DNA from: Bacteroidia bacterium
GTDB taxonomy: Bacteria; Bacteroidota; Bacteroidia; Palsa-965
NCBI GenBank assembly: GCA_023151315.1
Contig: JAKLJE010000001.1
Span: 1-64,000, forward strand
Direction of reading: 5' to 3'
Length of the DNA: 64,000 nucleotides
Below are positions 17,727 through 26,687 of the stretch, one piece after another. The position numbers and the translations under genes are program-made. Below the pieces are notes generated by a model. It worked only from the letters and a program-made list of their open reading frames with translations. It was not told the DNA's origin and searched no databases. Each line of letters starts with the position of its first letter. Position 1 is the stretch's first letter.

Positions 17727-18955
17727 AACAGAGCGTTCCGGTTTATGTCTATGCGAATTGGGTTTCCGTTGATGAACCAATGCTGATTGGTGTGTGTCAC
17801 GTAGCAGATGCCGGTCAGATTATTTACGGATTCGAATATGAATCCGATTGGCTCCGATGCAATGCTATGATAACACTTGATCCGCGTTTGCGTGCCGGTT
17901 CCGGAAAATTCTATTCGGAAAATCTGTACGGCATACTGCGCGATGCTTCTCCGGGTGCTTGGGGAAAATCACTTTTGCAGCGTTATGAGAATGCAAAGGC
18001 CAAGCGAGAACATCGAGCCGCTGTGCAATTGAAAGATGCCGATTTTCTGCTGCGCGTTTTCGATTTCTACAGAAGCGGCGCATTGCGATTCAAGTTGCAT
18101 CCGGATGGTGACTTTCTCACCAGCGATGATCAATTCATTCTGCCTTCACTTTCCAATCTCCGTGAGCTGGAACAGGTAAGTCTGCGAACAGAAAACGAAA
18201 TGCTTCTGAAAGAAAATGATGATACGCTCGGAATGCTTGTTGCTGCCGGTGCTGTGCTTGGAGGCGAACGTCCGAAGGCTACAGTGGTGGACAACGATTG
18301 GCAGATGTGGATCGCCAAGTTTCCGTCTGTGAATGATCATGCCGATACGGGCGGATGGGAGTTTGTTGCACACACAATGGCGGGCCTGGCGGGAATCAAT
18401 ACTTCACCTTCGATGATGAAAAAACTGAGTCATCATCATCACACATTTCTTGTTCAGCGATTCGATCGCACCAAACGCGGAGAACGTTTGCATTACGCGT
18501 CTGCAACAACTTTGTTGGGATTTCAGCCTGAAGACAATCTTGTTCCGGGTTACCTAGATATTGCCGGATTCATTCTGCAGCAGGGCAGCGATGTGCTTAC
18601 AGATCTTGAAGAACTGTGGCGTCGAATGGTTTTCAATATTGCTATAAGAAACACCGGCGATCATTCCGACAATCATGGATTCTTACTCACTTCGGATGGA
18701 TGGAAACTCTCTCCTGTCTTTGATCTGAATCCGGTTCCGAACGGAGAAGCACTCGCGTTGAATATTACGGAAGATTCAGCGGCGCTTGATGTTGAAGCTG
18801 CGATGAGTGTTGCTGCGCATTTCAGAATCAAACAGCCTCGCGCAAGGAAAATTGCTGATGAAATCCTTCTGGTGAAAAGTCAATGGAATAAAATTGCAGC
18901 AGATGCAGGACTTTCCAGAACTGAGCAGGATAAAATGAGTGAAGCGTTCCGCTGA
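17723..18955 (+). CDS. hipA: HipA-family serine/threonine kinase (toxin)
   Basis: This 410-residue HipA-fold protein belongs to a family that phosphorylates translation factors such as GltX in well-studied cases. The N-terminal subdomain has YENLYG-type text and SPGAWGKSLL. The core shows GGERPKATV (nucleotide-binding region), FLVQRFDR, and the catalytic region RNTGDHSDNHGFL with DH as catalytic base, followed by LSPVFDLNPVP carrying the metal-binding Asp. All key residues look intact, so an active kinase is expected. It overlaps hipB by 4 bp. Its TGA abuts the stop codon of a convergent SpoIIE phosphatase gene with no base between them. Confidence 0.9.
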   Translation: MKQSVPVYVYANWVSVDEPMLIGVCHVADAGQIIYGFEYESDWLRCNAMITLDPRLRAGSGKFYSENLYGILRDASPGAWGKSLLQRYENAKAKREHRAAVQLKDADFLLRVFDFYRSGALRFKLHPDGDFLTSDDQFILPSLSNLRELEQVSLRTENEMLLKENDDTLGMLVAAGAVLGGERPKATVVDNDWQMWIAKFPSVNDHADTGGWEFVAHTMAGLAGINTSPSMMKKLSHHHHTFLVQRFDRTKRGERLHYASATTLLGFQPEDNLVPGYLDIAGFILQQGSDVLTDLEELWRRMVFNIAIRNTGDHSDNHGFLLTSDGWKLSPVFDLNPVPNGEALALNITEDSAALDVEAAMSVAAHFRIKQPRARKIADEILLVKSQWNKIAADAGLSRTEQDKMSEAFR

Positions 18956-20890
18956 TTAAACTCCGAATCCGATCACGAGAAGGTCATCATCCGTTTTTCC
19001 GGAAGGATAAATTCTGCTGACCGCATTTTCAAGAATGCGTTTCTGCTCTGCTGAAGATTTCAGAGAAAGCAACAATTCATTCAGCGCATCGCGTTGTGGA
19101 TCGCGGTTCATCATTGCAGTGAGTCCGTCACTGTACAGAAACACTGCGTCGCCTTTATCAAGATTCACAATTTCGTTTCTGTACGGATTCGATGCATCTG
19201 TCAGCACAGCACCCACCGGCGTGTCAGAGCCGCGGTACTCAATAATTTTATCTGAACGTATGAGTGTTACCGACATCACCGCGGCTGCAAACGCAAGTGA
19301 CTTCTTTTGTTTATCAACGCGGCACACAGCGATGTCAATAGTGTCTTTTACCAATGGCGTATTTTCGTTCGTGCCGGAATGCTGCAGTGCAGCTCGCACT
19401 CTTTCGTTAAGCTCGAACAATATTTCTGCAGGATCGCTGACCTGTTGTTCAATGATTATTCCATTAAGGAAAGATGCCGTCATAACACTCATAAAACTGC
19501 CCGGCACCCCATGTCCTGAACAATCTCCTGCAGCAACGTAATAATGATCAGCAGTTTCTGCGGTCCACCAGAAATCACCGCTGACGATTTCCTTAGGACG
19601 GTTGAATACGAACGCGTGCGCGAACGCCGGAGAAAGTTGCTCCTGAACCGGTGTTACTGCATCCTGAATACGTCTTGCGTAATTAATACTATCGATGATG
19701 TCTTTGTTCTTCGATTCAATAATTGCTTTTTTCTCCTGCAGTAATTGACCTGCGATTTTCCCCATTCGTATTCTTCCGAACAACAGAAACGCAACAACTA
19801 TAAAGCCAAGAGTGAAAACAATACCTCCTGTAACAAGAATCTTCTGCAGCTGATCATCCTGACGTAAAATTTCCAGTTGCTGTTCCTGTTTTTCCTTTTC
19901 GTAAACGGCCTCAAGGTTCCTGATCAACTGCTGATTCTTCGTGCTGAGAATACTGTCTTTGAGTACCTGATGTTTTTTTGCAAACAGCAATGCCTGTTCC
20001 GGTTTCCCCTGCAACTCGTACAGTTCCGAGAGCAGATAATAGTGTTGCATACGCGAGTCGCGAACATTAAGTTTTTCGGCAATGGCCAGGGCTGAATCAA
20101 CGCTCGCAATCGCTTCTGCATATTTCTTTTCGAGTTTAAGCAGACGTGCATTGCTGATCCACATGCCCATCATGTTGTAATCGTTGTATTCCGTGCGTTC
20201 AAATTGGAACGCTTCTGCCATTTGGATTCGCGCACGTGCAGTGTCGCCGTTCATTGCATAGCAATACGCTAACCCAGCAGTGTTCTCCGCAATCCAGTGA
20301 TGCAGGTTATACGTTCGGGCAATTGCTGCTCCGTGCATGAAATACGGTATTGCCGCATCGGTGCTGTCGAGCGTGATGAGTAAGTTGCCGATATAAGATG
20401 CTATCGGACCGATGCCGCTTGAATCCTGAGCTTTGGAATAGTAAGCATATGCTTTGCGCTGGTAATTCAGACTCAATCTTACACTATCCATGGACTCATA
20501 AACGAGTGCGAGATTGTGATACGATTCTCCGAGTTTATCAGGACGTCCGCGTTTTTCTCTCAGTCGAATTGCTGCGAGATGAGACTCAACTGCCTCTGCA
20601 TATCTTCCCAAATCAAGATAAATAGTTCCCTGTACATTCAGTCCTTCACTTTCTCCGTTTTCGTATCCGTATTTTCTGGAGAGTTCAAGCGCGCGGTTTA
20701 CGATTACCAGTCCGCTGTCGAGATTCTGATAACTGATGTCCCACGCAAGCTCATTCATCAACAATACTTTTGTAGTATCACGATCGTCTTTGCTTTCAAT
20801 TCTTCTGGCAAGTGAATCGAGATCAAAGTTTCGCTGTCCGGCGAGATATCCGGAAATCATAAACAGTAATATGGAGAGCAGCTTCTTCAT
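18956..20890 (-). CDS. TPR-transmembrane-SpoIIE phosphatase, paralogue 1
   Basis: The 644-residue protein begins with a signal peptide (about 1-19). Repeated TPR units to about 340 hold a Tyr/Ala-rich helical pattern (LDLGRYAEAVESHLAAI, YAEAIASVDSALAIAEKL). One membrane helix lies near 350-370 and is followed by a coiled linker containing INYARRIQDAVTP. The C-terminal PP2C-like SpoIIE domain has SGDFWW, AAGDCSGHGVPGSFMS and LYSDGL, which hold the metal-binding Asp residues. The TPRs should face the periplasm and the phosphatase the cytoplasm, as in RsbU-type partner-switch signalling. Its start overlaps the stop of paralogue 2 by 4 bp. Confidence 0.88.
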   Translation of the reverse strand: MKKLLSILLFMISGYLAGQRNFDLDSLARRIESKDDRDTTKVLLMNELAWDISYQNLDSGLVIVNRALELSRKYGYENGESEGLNVQGTIYLDLGRYAEAVESHLAAIRLREKRGRPDKLGESYHNLALVYESMDSVRLSLNYQRKAYAYYSKAQDSSGIGPIASYIGNLLITLDSTDAAIPYFMHGAAIARTYNLHHWIAENTAGLAYCYAMNGDTARARIQMAEAFQFERTEYNDYNMMGMWISNARLLKLEKKYAEAIASVDSALAIAEKLNVRDSRMQHYYLLSELYELQGKPEQALLFAKKHQVLKDSILSTKNQQLIRNLEAVYEKEKQEQQLEILRQDDQLQKILVTGGIVFTLGFIVVAFLLFGRIRMGKIAGQLLQEKKAIIESKNKDIIDSINYARRIQDAVTPVQEQLSPAFAHAFVFNRPKEIVSGDFWWTAETADHYYVAAGDCSGHGVPGSFMSVMTASFLNGIIIEQQVSDPAEILFELNERVRAALQHSGTNENTPLVKDTIDIAVCRVDKQKKSLAFAAAVMSVTLIRSDKIIEYRGSDTPVGAVLTDASNPYRNEIVNLDKGDAVFLYSDGLTAMMNRDPQRDALNELLLSLKSSAEQKRILENAVSRIYPSGKTDDDLLVIGFGV

Positions 20891-22845
20891 ATTCTGATTC
20901 CGGTTATAATTACATCATCCACCTGTTCCAGATTGCCTTTCCACACGTCAAACTTTTTGTTAAGAACTTCACGCTGTTCTTTACAGGAAAGCGAAGCAAC
21001 TTCCAGAAGAATATCTCTTAAAGCACGATACTTCATTTTCTTTCCGGCCGGTCCTCCGAATTGATCTGCGTATCCATCACTGAAGAGATATACCATATCG
21101 CCGACTTCAAGATCGACGGATTGCTCATTGAAATTTTTCATTTCGCCGTGATATTCTCCCACAGGATATTTATCAGGACGGAATTCTATAACTGAATTGT
21201 TGCGCACAATCCATACCGGATTCATGGCACACGCGAAATCCATTTTACGGTTGCCACTGTGAAAACGGCACATCACCATATCCATTCCGTCTTTCACGTT
21301 TGAATTGGTTCCGGACTTGCTCAACGCAGAAATGATTTTTGTCCGCAACTGATCAAGTATCATCGCCGGAGAAGTCAATGCTTTTTCGTTGATTGTTTCA
21401 AAAAGAAAAACGGAACCGAGCATACTCATGAATCCTCCGGGAACTCCATGTCCTGTGCTGTCAGCAACTGCAAGGAAGAAAGCGCCGTTTTGTTTTGTGC
21501 ACCACCAGAAATCTCCGCTCACAATGTCTTTAGGACGCGACAAAACAAAGGCATCGGAGAATTCATTTTTCAGTTGATTTATTGAGGGAATAACGGCCTC
21601 CTGAATGCGACTCGCGTAGTTGATGCTGTCAGTGATGTTGCGATTGATCGTTTCAATTTCGGAATTACGACGTTCCGTTTCAATATTGGTTTGTTTCCGG
21701 AATTGGTTGCGTTTATACAACATGATCACCAGAAACAAAACAACTACAGAACAGGCGATGATGGCAAGAAGGAAGTACTGACGCACATTTCCTTTTCGTG
21801 TAAGAAGTTCAATTTCCTGCTCCTTCTTTTCACTTTCATACATCGCTTCCAGATTGCGCTGGTGTTCGAGCACATCTTCATTCACAAGACTGTCCTGAAG
21901 CGTAATGTAATTTCTCCATGAAGATAATGCTGAATCGGGCTTACCTGCCATTTCATAAACTTCAGAGAGTTCTTTGTATATCGTCACCATTTCTTCACGT
22001 ACACCGATAGACCGAAGTACATTGAGCGCGTAGTGATACAATTCAATTGCTTTGGGGTAATTTTTTTCTGATATGAAAATAGCCGCAGCACTTGATTTGA
22101 CTTTTGCTTCTTCATACGGATCATTAAGAGTGTCCATCACTGCGAAGGCCTTGTTCATGTATTCGTGGGCTTCCGCCGCTCTTCCGGAGTCACTCAATAT
22201 CAAAGCAATTCCGCCATACGCATGAGCTGCCGTCTTCGGTAAATTAAGTTCGTTGGATATCGCCAGAGATTTGCGTAAAGTGGCGGACGCTTCTGTAAGA
22301 CGATTTAATTCATAATACTGCGCACCTAGATTCAGGTATGCAACTGCGAGACCAATTGTGTAGTTGATTTTCTCGTAACTCTCAACCGCACGCAACAGAT
22401 ATTTAACGGAATTTGTTGTGTCATGCATAGAGTTATATACAAGAGAAATATTCATGCAAGAGGTTCCAATTCTGCGTGAATCATTCATCTCCTCGGCAAC
22501 GCGCAGCCCGTTCATGTGCGCTTCCAACGCTTCATCAAACTTGCCCATATCGCCATAAGTAGCTCCAATGGTGTTGTACGCCATCATTATACCGCGGCGG
22601 AAATTAATGCGCTTTGCAACGGCTAAAGCTTCGTATCCGTAATCCAGCCCCAGAGTCAGGCTGTAGTAGGCGGTGTCCCAGCCAACGTAATTGATGATTT
22701 TAACCTTAGTGGAATCATCCGGCAACCTGCGAAGATTTTCGAGAGAGCGGTCTGAAGGAATGTCAAAGTCACGATCGCGCTTTTGTGCCTGGCCGGCAAA
22801 ACTAACCAGCAACAGGAGAATTGAAATGGCGACCGACAGACGCAT
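20887..22845 (-). CDS. TPR-transmembrane-SpoIIE phosphatase, paralogue 2
   Basis: This protein of about 652 residues shares the layout of paralogue 1: signal peptide (MRLSVAISILLLLVSFAGQ), TPR repeats to about 340, one membrane helix (LLAIIACSVVVLFLVIMLY), a coiled segment with INYASRIQEAVIPS and a SpoIIE domain. The phosphatase motifs are SGDFWW, ADSTGHGVPGGFMSML and LFSDGYADQFGG. The frame extends to a TTG at 22851, but ATG 22845 is preferred: a perfect -7 box (22849-22856) ends only 3 nt before it. The gene is 4-bp overlapped with paralogue 1 and probably co-transcribed with it. Confidence 0.88.
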   Translation of the reverse strand: MRLSVAISILLLLVSFAGQAQKRDRDFDIPSDRSLENLRRLPDDSTKVKIINYVGWDTAYYSLTLGLDYGYEALAVAKRINFRRGIMMAYNTIGATYGDMGKFDEALEAHMNGLRVAEEMNDSRRIGTSCMNISLVYNSMHDTTNSVKYLLRAVESYEKINYTIGLAVAYLNLGAQYYELNRLTEASATLRKSLAISNELNLPKTAAHAYGGIALILSDSGRAAEAHEYMNKAFAVMDTLNDPYEEAKVKSSAAAIFISEKNYPKAIELYHYALNVLRSIGVREEMVTIYKELSEVYEMAGKPDSALSSWRNYITLQDSLVNEDVLEHQRNLEAMYESEKKEQEIELLTRKGNVRQYFLLAIIACSVVVLFLVIMLYKRNQFRKQTNIETERRNSEIETINRNITDSINYASRIQEAVIPSINQLKNEFSDAFVLSRPKDIVSGDFWWCTKQNGAFFLAVADSTGHGVPGGFMSMLGSVFLFETINEKALTSPAMILDQLRTKIISALSKSGTNSNVKDGMDMVMCRFHSGNRKMDFACAMNPVWIVRNNSVIEFRPDKYPVGEYHGEMKNFNEQSVDLEVGDMVYLFSDGYADQFGGPAGKKMKYRALRDILLEVASLSCKEQREVLNKKFDVWKGNLEQVDDVIITGIRI

Positions 22846-22848
22846 TCT

Positions 22849-22856
22849 CAAATGTA
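22849..22856 (-). promoter_or_regulatory. -7 promoter element, SpoIIE paralogue 2 (leaderless)
   Basis: TACATTTG is followed by AGA and then the ATG at 22845, so only 3 nt separate box and start codon. Transcription would start at the initiation codon. Confidence 0.55.
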
Positions 22857-22874
22857 ATAAAACGAAGTATGCCC

Positions 22875-24824
22875 TCAGGAGAATCGTATGCCGATTATGA
22901 GAATATCATCCACTTGTTCCAACTGCCCTCGCCACTGGTCATGAGCTTGGGATAGTTTTTCCTCTTGCTGATTCATTGGCATTGCAGCTAACAATCCGAA
23001 TAACCCGAACAGATTTTTTGTCTTGAATTTCTTTCCCTTCGGTCCTCCGAATTGATCGCTATAGCCATCCGTGAAAAGATAAAGTACGTCTCCCGGCATT
23101 ACTTCAATACTGTAGCCGTTAAACGGAACATGGTCTTTCGGAGACCTGCCCACAGGCATTTTGTCGCAGGCCAATGGTATCAACTCTTTGTTGCGAATGA
23201 GTGCAGGAGGATTGTTGGCTGCCGCATAAGTGATCTTACCCGTAATACGATCACAGCGGATCAGGGTACAGTCCATACCGTCTCCTGCACCGCCTGTAGA
23301 AACAGTTTCCGTGAGACGTTGTCTGCAATAGTTCATAATTTCTTCAGGTCGTTTCAACTGTTGCTGAATTACTGCTTCATTCAGAAATGAAATATTAAGC
23401 AATGACATAAATGCGCCCGGGACTCCATGACCAGTTGAATCGCAAGCAGCATAATAAAAAGCGTCCGGTGTTTCGGTACACCAGTAAAAATCGCCGCTCA
23501 CGATATCTTTCGGGCGGAATAAAATAAAGTGCTCTTTCAAGCCCGCTCTGAAAATATCTTCCTGCCCGAGCAGAATCTGTTGAATCCGTTGTGCGTAGTT
23601 GATGCTATCAGTAATGTCTTTGTTCTTTTTCGAAATAAGATCATTCTGTGCAGAGAGCAGGGTGTTGATTTTTTCCCGTGAACGTGCACGCGCGAACATG
23701 AACCATCCGAACAATGCAAGTAAGAGTATGCCTGCTACAGCTGATATCAACAACCAGGTCTTTCGATCGTTCTGCAATTCGCTGATTTCGTTTTCCTGTC
23801 GGAGTGAATTGATAGTTCTGTCTTTTCGCTCTGCTTCTACTTTGTTACGGAGATTATTTACCGTTTCCAGGTTACTTTCATTGCGAATACTGTCATTCAA
23901 AGCAGAGAACCTTACGAAATATTGCCACGCGCTTTTGTAATCGCCTTTACCGGCATTGGCGTTCGAAAGCCCTTCCAATGCTTTTGCAACCATGGTGTAG
24001 TCCATCACTTCTCGGCTGTATCGATACGCTTGTTCAAAATAATAAATCGCCGAATCGTACTCGTGCATCACCAAATGAATTTCTCCGATATGACTGTAAC
24101 CGTAGGCGAGTTCGGAAGTGTTATTTTCCGGCAGACTAAGTGTGATCACAGAATCCGCAACAGCGCGTGCACGATCATATTGGCGCAAATCTGTCAGCAC
24201 CATTGCCAGATTATTCATTGCATCAAGAATCTTTACCTGATCGCCTGCGGAAAGTGCAATAGCATAGCTGCTGTCGAAATAAGATTTACTTACAGCAAAG
24301 TAAGAAGAGTCGTTTTTTGCTTTTCCGTAGTAAATCACTCCGATATTGTTGTAGATAGCAGCTAGTCGAACCCGGTTGTTGATCTGTCTCGTCACCGGTA
24401 GCGCATTTCTATAATGTTTCAAAGCTTCATCATACTGCTCCTGGTAATTGAAAAGATTCCCGGTTATCAATTCTATTCGTGATTGTCCTGCCGGATAATT
24501 CAGGCTGTCGCAAATGTTACTGGCTCTTTGCATGTAAGGAACGGCGGCGTCATATTCACCGAGAGTAACCAAGCGATTGGTAACCGACAACAGTGCATCT
24601 GCAATAAGTTTTCCGTATCCGCATTTCTCTGCGAGGTCCAATGCTTTGCGGGCCATATCCAATGATTTCTCTCCGTTCTGCAGTCCCAATCGGTCAGACG
24701 ATTTGATGAGCATACGCACACCATTGGTGTCATCGGGGATCTTTTTGAGAAATGCATCCAGCGTATCCTGAGCGCTGAGCAAAGGACAAACCAGCAGAAA
24801 TAAAAAGAGGAGTAACCGCGTCAC
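22875..24824 (-). CDS. TPR-transmembrane-SpoIIE phosphatase, paralogue 3
   Basis: The 649-residue third member has a signal peptide (LLLFLFLLVCPLLSAQ), TPR repeats to about 330, a coiled region (about 325-355), one membrane helix (WLLISAVAGILLLALFGWFMF), the linker INYAQRIQQILLG and a SpoIIE/PP2C domain. The motifs are SGDFYW, ACDSTGHGVPGAFMSLL and LFTDGYSDQFGG. The start is GTG 24824, 4 nt after a perfect -7 box, so this gene is probably leaderless. A 29-nt gap, which includes the paralogue 2 promoter box, separates it from paralogue 2. Divergence in the TPR region suggests each paralogue senses something different. Confidence 0.88.
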   Translation of the reverse strand: MTRLLLFLFLLVCPLLSAQDTLDAFLKKIPDDTNGVRMLIKSSDRLGLQNGEKSLDMARKALDLAEKCGYGKLIADALLSVTNRLVTLGEYDAAVPYMQRASNICDSLNYPAGQSRIELITGNLFNYQEQYDEALKHYRNALPVTRQINNRVRLAAIYNNIGVIYYGKAKNDSSYFAVSKSYFDSSYAIALSAGDQVKILDAMNNLAMVLTDLRQYDRARAVADSVITLSLPENNTSELAYGYSHIGEIHLVMHEYDSAIYYFEQAYRYSREVMDYTMVAKALEGLSNANAGKGDYKSAWQYFVRFSALNDSIRNESNLETVNNLRNKVEAERKDRTINSLRQENEISELQNDRKTWLLISAVAGILLLALFGWFMFARARSREKINTLLSAQNDLISKKNKDITDSINYAQRIQQILLGQEDIFRAGLKEHFILFRPKDIVSGDFYWCTETPDAFYYAACDSTGHGVPGAFMSLLNISFLNEAVIQQQLKRPEEIMNYCRQRLTETVSTGGAGDGMDCTLIRCDRITGKITYAAANNPPALIRNKELIPLACDKMPVGRSPKDHVPFNGYSIEVMPGDVLYLFTDGYSDQFGGPKGKKFKTKNLFGLFGLLAAMPMNQQEEKLSQAHDQWRGQLEQVDDILIIGIRFS

Positions 24825-24828
24825 TCCT

Positions 24829-24836
24829 CAAATATA
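24829..24836 (-). promoter_or_regulatory. -7 promoter element, SpoIIE paralogue 3 (leaderless)
   Basis: TATATTTG is followed by AGGA and the GTG start at 24824, a 4-nt gap. It lies in the 28-nt interval after kbl. Confidence 0.55.
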
Positions 24837-24852
24837 GAAATCCCTTTCTGGA

Positions 24853-26040
24853 TTACTTAATCACACCCAACTCTTTGCCCACTTTTTCAAAAGCAGCAAT
24901 GGCTTTGTCGAGATGCGCCTGTTCATGCGCTGCACTCAATTGAACGCGAATACGCGCTTGTCCTTTCGGAACAACAGGATAGAAGAACCCGATGACATAA
25001 ATGCCTTCGTCGAGCAACTTCGCTGCAAATTCCTGAGCGAGTTTTGCATCGTACAACATTACAGGAACAATGGCAGATTCACCTTTCTTAAACTCAAGAC
25101 CGATTTTGCTCATACCTTCCTTGAAATACTTCACATTCCATTCAAGTTTGTCGCGCAAAGCGGTTGTTTCGCTCAACATGTCGAACACGGCAATGGACGC
25201 GCCGACAATTGAAGGAGCCAAAGAATTCGAGAACAAATACGGACGTGAACGCTGACGAAGCATCTCAATGATTTCTTTTTTCCCGGTTGTGAATCCGCCC
25301 ATTGCGCCGCCTAAAGCCTTGCCCAATGTTCCTGTAATAATATCCACACGACCCATAGCATTTGCTGCTTCAACACTTCCTCGGCCGGTTTTGCCTATGA
25401 ATCCTGTTGCGTGCGATTCATCAACCATTACCAGCGCATTGTATTTGTCAGCGAGATCACAGATTTTGTCAATCGGTGCAACGAATCCATCCATAGAGAA
25501 TACGCCGTCTGTTACGATCACTTTGAATCTGCAATTTGCCGCTGCTTTCAGTTGCGCTTCAAGATCAGCCATGTCGCAATTCTTATAACGGAAGCGCTGC
25601 GCTTTACACAAACGCACACCGTCAATGATGGAAGCGTGATTCAATTCATCAGAGATGATTGCATCCTGTTCTCCGAACAGCGGTTCGAATACACCCCCGT
25701 TTGCATCGAAACATGCCGCATAAAGAATAGTGTCTTCTGTTCCGTGAAACTTCGCAATTTTCTCTTCCAGTGTTTTATGGATGTCCTGCGTTCCGCAAAT
25801 GAAACGCACCGAAGACATTCCGTATCCGTGTTGGTCCAATGTGCGGTGTGCCGCTTCAATTACTTTCGGATGCGATGAAAGTCCAAGATAATTGTTGGCG
25901 CAGAAGATGATTACATCCTTGCCGTTCACTTTTACAACAGCTCCCTGAGGAGTGGTAATCACACGTTCGCGTTTGAACAAACCGGCTTCGTCAATTGCTT
26001 TGAGTTCGGCCTGGAGGAAATTGCGGAATTCACCGTACAT
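24853..26040 (-). CDS. kbl: Glycine C-acetyltransferase (2-amino-3-ketobutyrate CoA ligase)
   Basis: This 395-residue PLP enzyme of the alpha-oxoamine synthase family makes 2-amino-3-ketobutyrate from glycine and acetyl-CoA, or the reverse, in threonine breakdown. Family features are [40 protein letters not shown], the PLP-contacting DESHATG (207-213) and the Schiff-base lysine in GTLGKALGG (Lys241). The length and N-terminus match Kbl closely, although relatives such as serine palmitoyltransferase share the fold. No threonine dehydrogenase gene (tdh) lies next to it. Confidence 0.95.
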   Translation of the reverse strand: MYGEFRNFLQAELKAIDEAGLFKRERVITTPQGAVVKVNGKDVIIFCANNYLGLSSHPKVIEAAHRTLDQHGYGMSSVRFICGTQDIHKTLEEKIAKFHGTEDTILYAACFDANGGVFEPLFGEQDAIISDELNHASIIDGVRLCKAQRFRYKNCDMADLEAQLKAAANCRFKVIVTDGVFSMDGFVAPIDKICDLADKYNALVMVDESHATGFIGKTGRGSVEAANAMGRVDIITGTLGKALGGAMGGFTTGKKEIIEMLRQRSRPYLFSNSLAPSIVGASIAVFDMLSETTALRDKLEWNVKYFKEGMSKIGLEFKKGESAIVPVMLYDAKLAQEFAAKLLDEGIYVIGFFYPVVPKGQARIRVQLSAAHEQAHLDKAIAAFEKVGKELGVIK

Positions 26041-26062
26041 AATGCTTTGCTTTTAGATGATG

Positions 26063-26070
26063 CAAATGTA
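26063..26070 (-). promoter_or_regulatory. -7 promoter element upstream of kbl
   Basis: TACATTTG lies 22 nt before the kbl ATG. A TTTG (26095-26098) lies upstream, but its 24-nt spacer is longer than the usual 19-21. Confidence 0.5.
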
Positions 26071-26103
26071 AGAATTGAAGGTGAAGATACCGGACAAAGC
26101 TGA

Positions 26104-26136
26104 TTTGCAGACCAAATATGTTTTGACATACATTTG
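26104..26136 (+). promoter_or_regulatory. Promoter of the ECF sigma factor gene
   Basis: TTTG (26104-26107), a 21-nt spacer and TACATTTG (26129-26136) match the Bacteroidota housekeeping promoter. The likely start TTG is 6 nt further on. The gene appears to use the primary sigma factor rather than an autoregulated ECF promoter. Confidence 0.6.
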
Positions 26137-26142
26137 CATTGC

Positions 26143-26685
26143 TTGGCACCGATCCGATATACAGAGGAAGAACTCATTGGGCGTTTGCGCAGTAAGGATG
26201 CTGCTGCATTCGGATATCTGTATGATAATTATTCGGCAGCCATTTACGGTGTTATTTACCGTCATTTCGAAGATCAGGAGCAATCGGAAGATGTTCTGCA
26301 GGAGACTTTTGTTAAAATCTGGAAGAATATCGATTCCTACGATGCATCAAAAGGCAGATTATACACGTGGATGTTGAATATTGCGCGTAATCTGGCCATT
26401 GATCATAAACGATCCCGCTCGTTTAAATCGGGAGAGAAAAACCAAAGTCTGGATGTTTCCGTAAATGCAGTGAACAGCTCGGGCAGTGCCGCATTCAATA
26501 CTGATCGCATCGGATTGAAGGAGATGGTAGCCAAGTTGAAACCGGAATCTCAGACAATTATCGAATTACTTTACTTCAAAGGATACACACAAGACGAAGT
26601 TTCCAAAGAGCTGAATATGCCTTTGGGAACGGTGAAAACCAGAACACGAAGTGCATTGATTGAACTCAGAAAGCTGATGGCGTAA
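26143..26685 (+). CDS. ECF-type RNA polymerase sigma factor
   Basis: This sigma-70 family protein of about 180 residues has only regions 2 and 4. Region 2 is seen as FGYLYDNYSAAIYGVIYR through EDVLQETFVKIWKNI. Region 4 is LLYFKGYTQDEVSKELNMPLGTVKTRTRSAL with a clear helix-turn-helix. The next gene encodes an RskA-like membrane anti-sigma factor, so this is a sigma-K-like stress or envelope regulator. No ATG exists near the N-terminus; TTG 26143 is chosen because it fits the promoter box, and TTG 26134 is an alternative. Confidence 0.9.
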   Translation: MAPIRYTEEELIGRLRSKDAAAFGYLYDNYSAAIYGVIYRHFEDQEQSEDVLQETFVKIWKNIDSYDASKGRLYTWMLNIARNLAIDHKRSRSFKSGEKNQSLDVSVNAVNSSGSAAFNTDRIGLKEMVAKLKPESQTIIELLYFKGYTQDEVSKELNMPLGTVKTRTRSALIELRKLMA

Positions 26686-26687
26686 AA

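Noticed and set aside
17409-18955. Prophage or integrative element around hipBA
   Set aside because: No integrase, repeat boundaries or phage genes were seen, and flanking genes are housekeeping.
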